From contig NZ_VRKW01000008.1 in assembly GCF_009746715.1 (NCBI RefSeq), forward strand, positions 124,001 through 188,000: DNA of 64,000 nt, in the 5' to 3' direction. The translations under genes were made by a program, and so were the position numbers. Of the stretch, positions 60,614 through 64,000 are shown in pieces; the stretch's first letter is position 1; each line of letters starts with the position of its first letter. The stretch is from Ketobacter sp. MCCC 1A13808. GTDB lineage: Bacteria; Pseudomonadota; Gammaproteobacteria; Pseudomonadales; Ketobacteraceae. Below the pieces are notes generated by a model. The model was not told the DNA's origin. It saw only the letters and a program-made list of their open reading frames with translations, and made no database searches.

Positions 60614-60846
60614 TAAGAATACCGTTGACTGTGTTACATTTCAACCGCATTAAATCATAATTGATTCAGCCCGCTGTCTGGCTCTGGGGAGCCGGGCAAG
60701 AGTTTCGAATAAAGTGGGTTACAGTTCCGGATTGCAGCGCCCGAGACGAGGCGCAAAAACCATAAAAAGCGGCTTAGTTTAGGTTGATACCTGGCGCAAC
60801 GTGCGGCTAATTATAATGTTTAAATAAGAGGGGCGGGCAGTTTCCG

Positions 60847-63228
60847 ATGTCATCATTTATCTCTACCTTGGTTCGTTTTCGCTGGTACTATTTTCTGGCT
60901 TCGATCGCAGTACTGGTTTTCTCTGTAGCAGGGCTACGCCATTTCGCATTTGATGGTTCACCCCGGGTCTTCTTCTCTGGGAACGATCCATCCTATGAAC
61001 GCTTTCAAGCTCTGGAAGACACCTATGGAAATGATTTCAAGGTGTTTTTTATGCTTTCTGCTCGCGACGGCAGTATATTGGAACCTCGCCATCTGGCTTC
61101 ATTAAAAGAGATGACTGAACGCGCCTGGACCCTGCCTTATGTACGCCGGGTGGATTCATTGAGCAACTTCCAGTACACCCACAGCGAGCACGATGAATTG
61201 TATGTGGATGACTTTTTCAGTGAGGAGGTCCTAAATGACCCCGACAAACTGGCCGCCCGTCAAGCGATAGCACTGAAGGACATAGACATTGTAAAACGGC
61301 TGGTCACCGCCGATGGCAAGCACGCAGCCATCGTCCTTTCATTAAGTTTATCCTATGACCAGACCATGACGCCCGAAGCCGGGGACCTGGTGGAAAAGGC
61401 TTATGCACTGGCTGATGATATAAAAGCCGGGAACCCGGATCTGGAGACCTCAGCTACCGGCAGCCTGCTCAGCACCTATCACAACATGCAAGTAGCAGAG
61501 GCGGACATGGGGTTGATGATCCCGGTCATGTTCGGGTTGATGTTCCTTATCCTCGGTCTGTTATTGCGTAGCTTATCAACGGTTTTCGTGTCTTTCATAT
61601 TGGCCGTATTCACCGCAATGGGCGCCATGGGATTGGCTTCCTGGTTTGGTATTACGTTCTCCATATTGTCTGTCAATGCCGTCATGATCAGCATCATAGT
61701 CACCATGGCTCACTGCATTCATATCTTTACCCAGCTTTTCAAGGAGCTTCAGACGAAAAGTAAAGCAGAGGCACTGGCAGCAAGCTTGCGGGTTAACTTT
61801 TTTGCCGTCAGCGTCACCAGTTTGACCACGGTGATTGGATTCTTGAGTTTGAACACAAACGATCTGCCCCCAGCCGTAGCGCTGGGTAATACCGCAGCGA
61901 TCGGTACGGCTTTAGCGTGGCTTTTTTCACTCACTTTATTGCCCGCATTGGTTCTACTCTTACCCTTCAAACCTCACAAAACCAGCGAGTTACTGATTGA
62001 TAGGGTGATGGATAAGCTGGCAGACCTTTTGATTGCCAGACGTTATCTGGTGCTACTGGTGATGATTGCGATGTCGGCTCTGATGATCGATCTGAGCTTC
62101 CGTAATGACTTCAACGACCGCCTGACTGAAACCTTACACAAACCCCATCTGTTTCGGGATGACACCGATAGAATCGATCAGCACTTCGGAGCCATTTATA
62201 TCGACAGTTTTAATCTGGATTCCGGAAGCGAATACAATATCGTCGATCCGGAATACCTGAAAAACGTGGACCGTTTCGCTACTTTTTTACGGCAACAACC
62301 AGAAATCAGCAGCGTAAGGGCTTTTTCAGATGTAATCAAACGCCTTAACCAAAGCATGCACAATGATGATCCTGCTTTTTACCGGATTCCGGATGACCGT
62401 GAGCTGATTGCGCAGTACCTTTTAATGTATGAAATGTCACTGCCTTTTGGCCTGGATCTGGGCGAGCAACTCACGCCGGATCGACGCCGGTCTTTGGTAA
62501 CAGCTAATATGCCTTCGCTTGATACTGCCACTGATATCGATGTTGATCAGCGGATCTGGGCATGGCAGCAAGAAAACCTCCCGCCTGAAATGCAGGATCG
62601 TAATCGGGCACTCTCTACGATCTGGTCTTACCTCACTATTCACAGCCTGAGCAACTCCTTGGAGGGCTCTGCAATCGCGTTACTGTTAATTTCGGTGGTT
62701 ATGCTGTTTATGTTGCGTTCCGTTCGGTATGGTTTAATAAGTTTGATTCCCAATATTCTTCCCGCGGCATTCGGCTTCGGCATCTGGTTCCTGTTTTCCG
62801 GTGAAATCGGGTTAGGCCTGACCTGTGTTGTCATCATTACCATCGGAATCGTGGTAGACGACACCGTCCACTTTTTGGTGAAGTATCAAAAAGCATTGAA
62901 GGAACACAAAGGCGATGCTGAAAAAGCCGTTCGTACCACACTGAAGCAGGTGGGATCGGCGCTGTTTATGACGACAGCCGTGTTATCGAGCGGGTTCTTT
63001 GTTTTAGCATTATCAAAGATCGTAATTAATAGCGCACTGGGTCAGGTGACCACGGTTATTCTATTGGCGGCTTACATCCTGGATATTCTGCTTTTACCGA
63101 CTCTTTTATTGATTATCGATAGAAATCGCAAAGCGGAGTATCAGCAAAAACAAGCAATCAATCCGGACTATGAAGATGATCAACGGCAACCGGAATTGAG
63201 CCGCGACAACGACGGGGTGACAGTCTGA
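60847..63228 (+). CDS. MMPL/RND-family transporter
   Basis: A 793-residue inner-membrane RND permease of the hydrophobe/MMPL branch. The N-terminal helix (FRWYYFLASIAVLVFSVAGL) is followed by a large periplasmic loop, then helices with MQVAEADMGLMIPVMFGLMFLILGLLL, a second loop (about 400-590), and a second membrane half with VVIITIGIVVDDTVHFLVKYQKAL, the conserved Asp pair of the proton relay. The halves repeat the same order, as in RND proteins. It probably moves lipids or other hydrophobic molecules out of or through the inner membrane; no partner membrane-fusion protein is adjacent. GAGGGG lies about 15 nt upstream of the ATG, so initiation may be weak. Confidence 0.92.
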   Translation: MSSFISTLVRFRWYYFLASIAVLVFSVAGLRHFAFDGSPRVFFSGNDPSYERFQALEDTYGNDFKVFFMLSARDGSILEPRHLASLKEMTERAWTLPYVRRVDSLSNFQYTHSEHDELYVDDFFSEEVLNDPDKLAARQAIALKDIDIVKRLVTADGKHAAIVLSLSLSYDQTMTPEAGDLVEKAYALADDIKAGNPDLETSATGSLLSTYHNMQVAEADMGLMIPVMFGLMFLILGLLLRSLSTVFVSFILAVFTAMGAMGLASWFGITFSILSVNAVMISIIVTMAHCIHIFTQLFKELQTKSKAEALAASLRVNFFAVSVTSLTTVIGFLSLNTNDLPPAVALGNTAAIGTALAWLFSLTLLPALVLLLPFKPHKTSELLIDRVMDKLADLLIARRYLVLLVMIAMSALMIDLSFRNDFNDRLTETLHKPHLFRDDTDRIDQHFGAIYIDSFNLDSGSEYNIVDPEYLKNVDRFATFLRQQPEISSVRAFSDVIKRLNQSMHNDDPAFYRIPDDRELIAQYLLMYEMSLPFGLDLGEQLTPDRRRSLVTANMPSLDTATDIDVDQRIWAWQQENLPPEMQDRNRALSTIWSYLTIHSLSNSLEGSAIALLLISVVMLFMLRSVRYGLISLIPNILPAAFGFGIWFLFSGEIGLGLTCVVIITIGIVVDDTVHFLVKYQKALKEHKGDAEKAVRTTLKQVGSALFMTTAVLSSGFFVLALSKIVINSALGQVTTVILLAAYILDILLLPTLLLIIDRNRKAEYQQKQAINPDYEDDQRQPELSRDNDGVTV

Positions 63229-63246
63229 AGGCATCTCACGCTTAAA

Positions 63247-63276
63247 CGGTAAGCCCCTATTGGCGGGGGCTTACCG
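63247..63276. terminator. Bidirectional terminator
   Basis: CGGTAAGCCCC (63247-63257) and GGGGCTTACCG (63266-63276), a perfect 11-bp stem with an 8-nt loop, centred between the convergent MMPL stop (63228) and the small membrane gene (63284). No T-run is visible. Confidence 0.6.
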
Positions 63277-63283
63277 GACGCTG

Positions 63284-63670
63284 TCATTCTGATGCCTGGC
63301 GAGCCAGCCGTTCCTCTTTACGTGTTACGAACTCACGAAACTCGATTGCCTTATACTTTGGCCGGGGCTGAATACCCCAATCGTCCTGTGCCGTTTTTTG
63401 GCCGGCACCTTCGGACGGGCCGAACAGGGGGTAGGGATAGATACACTCTCGACTTTCATCAGAAAACCGAACCCGTTCAAATTCAGTGCATATTTCCTGC
63501 AAACTCAGTTGCGGCCAGCCATACCAGATGGCAAGTAGAGGAAAGGTAAATGCACCCTCCAATACCAAGGCGGACAAACAAACAATTAACCCTCGCTGCA
63601 GCCACTTGTGCATATTAAAAAAGGCCGCAGTAGTGCCGAGCGGCAGTTCGTCATGTGGACCACTGTTCAT
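63284..63670 (-). CDS. Small membrane-anchored hypothetical protein
   Basis: A 128-residue protein. One hydrophobic helix, about residues 29-49 (GLIVCLSALVLEGAFTFPLLAIWYG), is followed by a polar tail of about 80 residues rich in charged amino acids, which includes two cysteines (EICTEF and SRECIYPYP) and ends in FREFVTRKEERLARQASE. GGAGATAGACT precedes the ATG. It follows the partial membrane gene at 63710 by 39 bp on the same strand, so the two are probably an operon. I do not recognise a family. Confidence 0.72.
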   Translation of the reverse strand: MNSGPHDELPLGTTAAFFNMHKWLQRGLIVCLSALVLEGAFTFPLLAIWYGWPQLSLQEICTEFERVRFSDESRECIYPYPLFGPSEGAGQKTAQDDWGIQPRPKYKAIEFREFVTRKEERLARQASE

Positions 63671-63709
63671 AGTCTATCTCCTTAATTCACTTCCACTGTT
63701 CCTGATCGC

Positions 63710-64000
63710 TCAGTCTGAGAATATTTCACGATTAACTGTGTGCAGATAGGGAATTGCCAGAAACGGTGTGATATAGAAAATGTCATAAAGCCACCAACCA
63801 ATTACCGGAAACACCACCCCTGAATATCGAATATCCGCAAATATGGTCATATTGGCGATATAACCGGCCCAGGCAATAATGCCGAACCAGCAGGTGATAA
63901 TCAGCCATTGCTGACCCCAACGCTTCATTTGCAAAAAACCGATAGCAGCAGCAATCCGCATAGCGAACATCAAAGGTAACAAGGCTACCACCCAGGCTTT
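63710..64000 (-). CDS. Membrane protein, 5'-truncated by window edge
   Basis: At least 96 residues of an open frame that runs off the window end; the visible part has three hydrophobic segments (VVALLPLMFAMRIAAAIGFLQM, QWLIITCWFGIIAWAGYIANM, SGVVFPVIGWWLYDIFYITPFLAIPYL) separated by short basic loops such as KRWGQQ. It is a multi-pass inner-membrane protein of unknown function, apparently the first of a pair with the gene at 63284. A GTG at 63991 is in frame but upstream codons stay open, so the true start is outside. Confidence 0.72.
   Translation of the reverse strand, partial: KAWVVALLPLMFAMRIAAAIGFLQMKRWGQQWLIITCWFGIIAWAGYIANMTIFADIRYSGVVFPVIGWWLYDIFYITPFLAIPYLHTVNREIFSD

Noticed and set aside
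1-64000. Genomic island or prophage boundaries
   Set aside because: No integrase, transposase, tRNA or long direct repeats were seen, so no mobile element can be supported.

Overview
The window looks like one accessory catabolic and lipid region of a Gram-negative bacterium. Outer-membrane FadL-type barrels ending in Phe, Sec signal peptides, Shine-Dalgarno-led genes and moderate base composition suggest a proteobacterium. The mix of acyl-CoA synthetases, P450s, FAS1-like dehydratases, a wax ester synthase and an MMPL/RND pump recalls marine lipid- or hydrocarbon-degrading Gammaproteobacteria. That placement is inference. There is no rRNA, tRNA, CRISPR array, transposase or phage gene that I can see.

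Layout. 1-6.5 kb: the end of an SDR, a secreted START-domain protein, an iron alcohol dehydrogenase, then an MFS transporter - crotonase - acyl-CoA synthetase (ACS) run. 6.5-9.1 kb: wax ester synthase/DGAT plus an HSL-type esterase. 9.5-15.2 kb: a small conserved protein, a P450, an amidohydrolase and an ACS. 15.5-26 kb: beta-propeller protein, FAS1-like dehydratase, IclR regulator, two further ACS genes with another dehydratase, TetR and a zinc alcohol dehydrogenase. 26.5-27.9 kb: a secreted HAF-repeat protein with a stop codon inside its signal peptide. 28-40.2 kb: a one-direction block of SDR, Baeyer-Villiger-type monooxygenase, Rieske oxygenase, aldehyde dehydrogenase, PQQ dehydrogenase, AcuI-like reductase, dehydratase and ACS, followed by an AraC regulator. 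41.4-45.2 kb: NTF2-like - SDR - NTF2-like, TetR and an APH/EcKL-type kinase. 45.3-54.2 kb, minus strand: an ACS interrupted by TAA, two paralogous long FadL-like porins, TetR, a ferredoxin-P450 pair and an alpha/beta hydrolase. 54.6-59 kb: a tight operon of two paralogous membrane proteins, a CoxIII/NorE-like and a CoxIV/NorF-like protein without any oxidase core subunit, TetR, SDR and NTF2-like protein. 59-64 kb: TauD-type dioxygenase, CMD-family protein, MMPL/RND transporter and two small membrane proteins.

How it may fit together (inference). FadL-like porins bring in a hydrophobic substrate. P450s, the Rieske enzyme and the BVMO-type enzyme oxygenate it. PQQ, iron, zinc and aldehyde dehydrogenases oxidise alcohols to acids. 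At least five intact synthetases make CoA esters, and the dehydratases, crotonase, SDRs and AcuI-like enzyme process them. Surplus acyl groups may go to wax esters. No thiolase or acyl-CoA dehydrogenase lies in the window, so the pathway must be completed elsewhere. The substrate cannot be read from sequence; an alicyclic, terpenoid or steroid-like compound would fit.

Regulation. Three exact copies of an 11-bp palindrome (CAACAGTGTTG) precede the amidohydrolase, the SDR heading the oxygenase block and the acuI-like gene. A second palindrome (TTCAATATTTTGAA) lies beside the IclR gene and, one base changed, before the beta-propeller gene. Separate perfect palindromes precede the CoxIII-like operon and the kinase gene, each next to or within a TetR unit.
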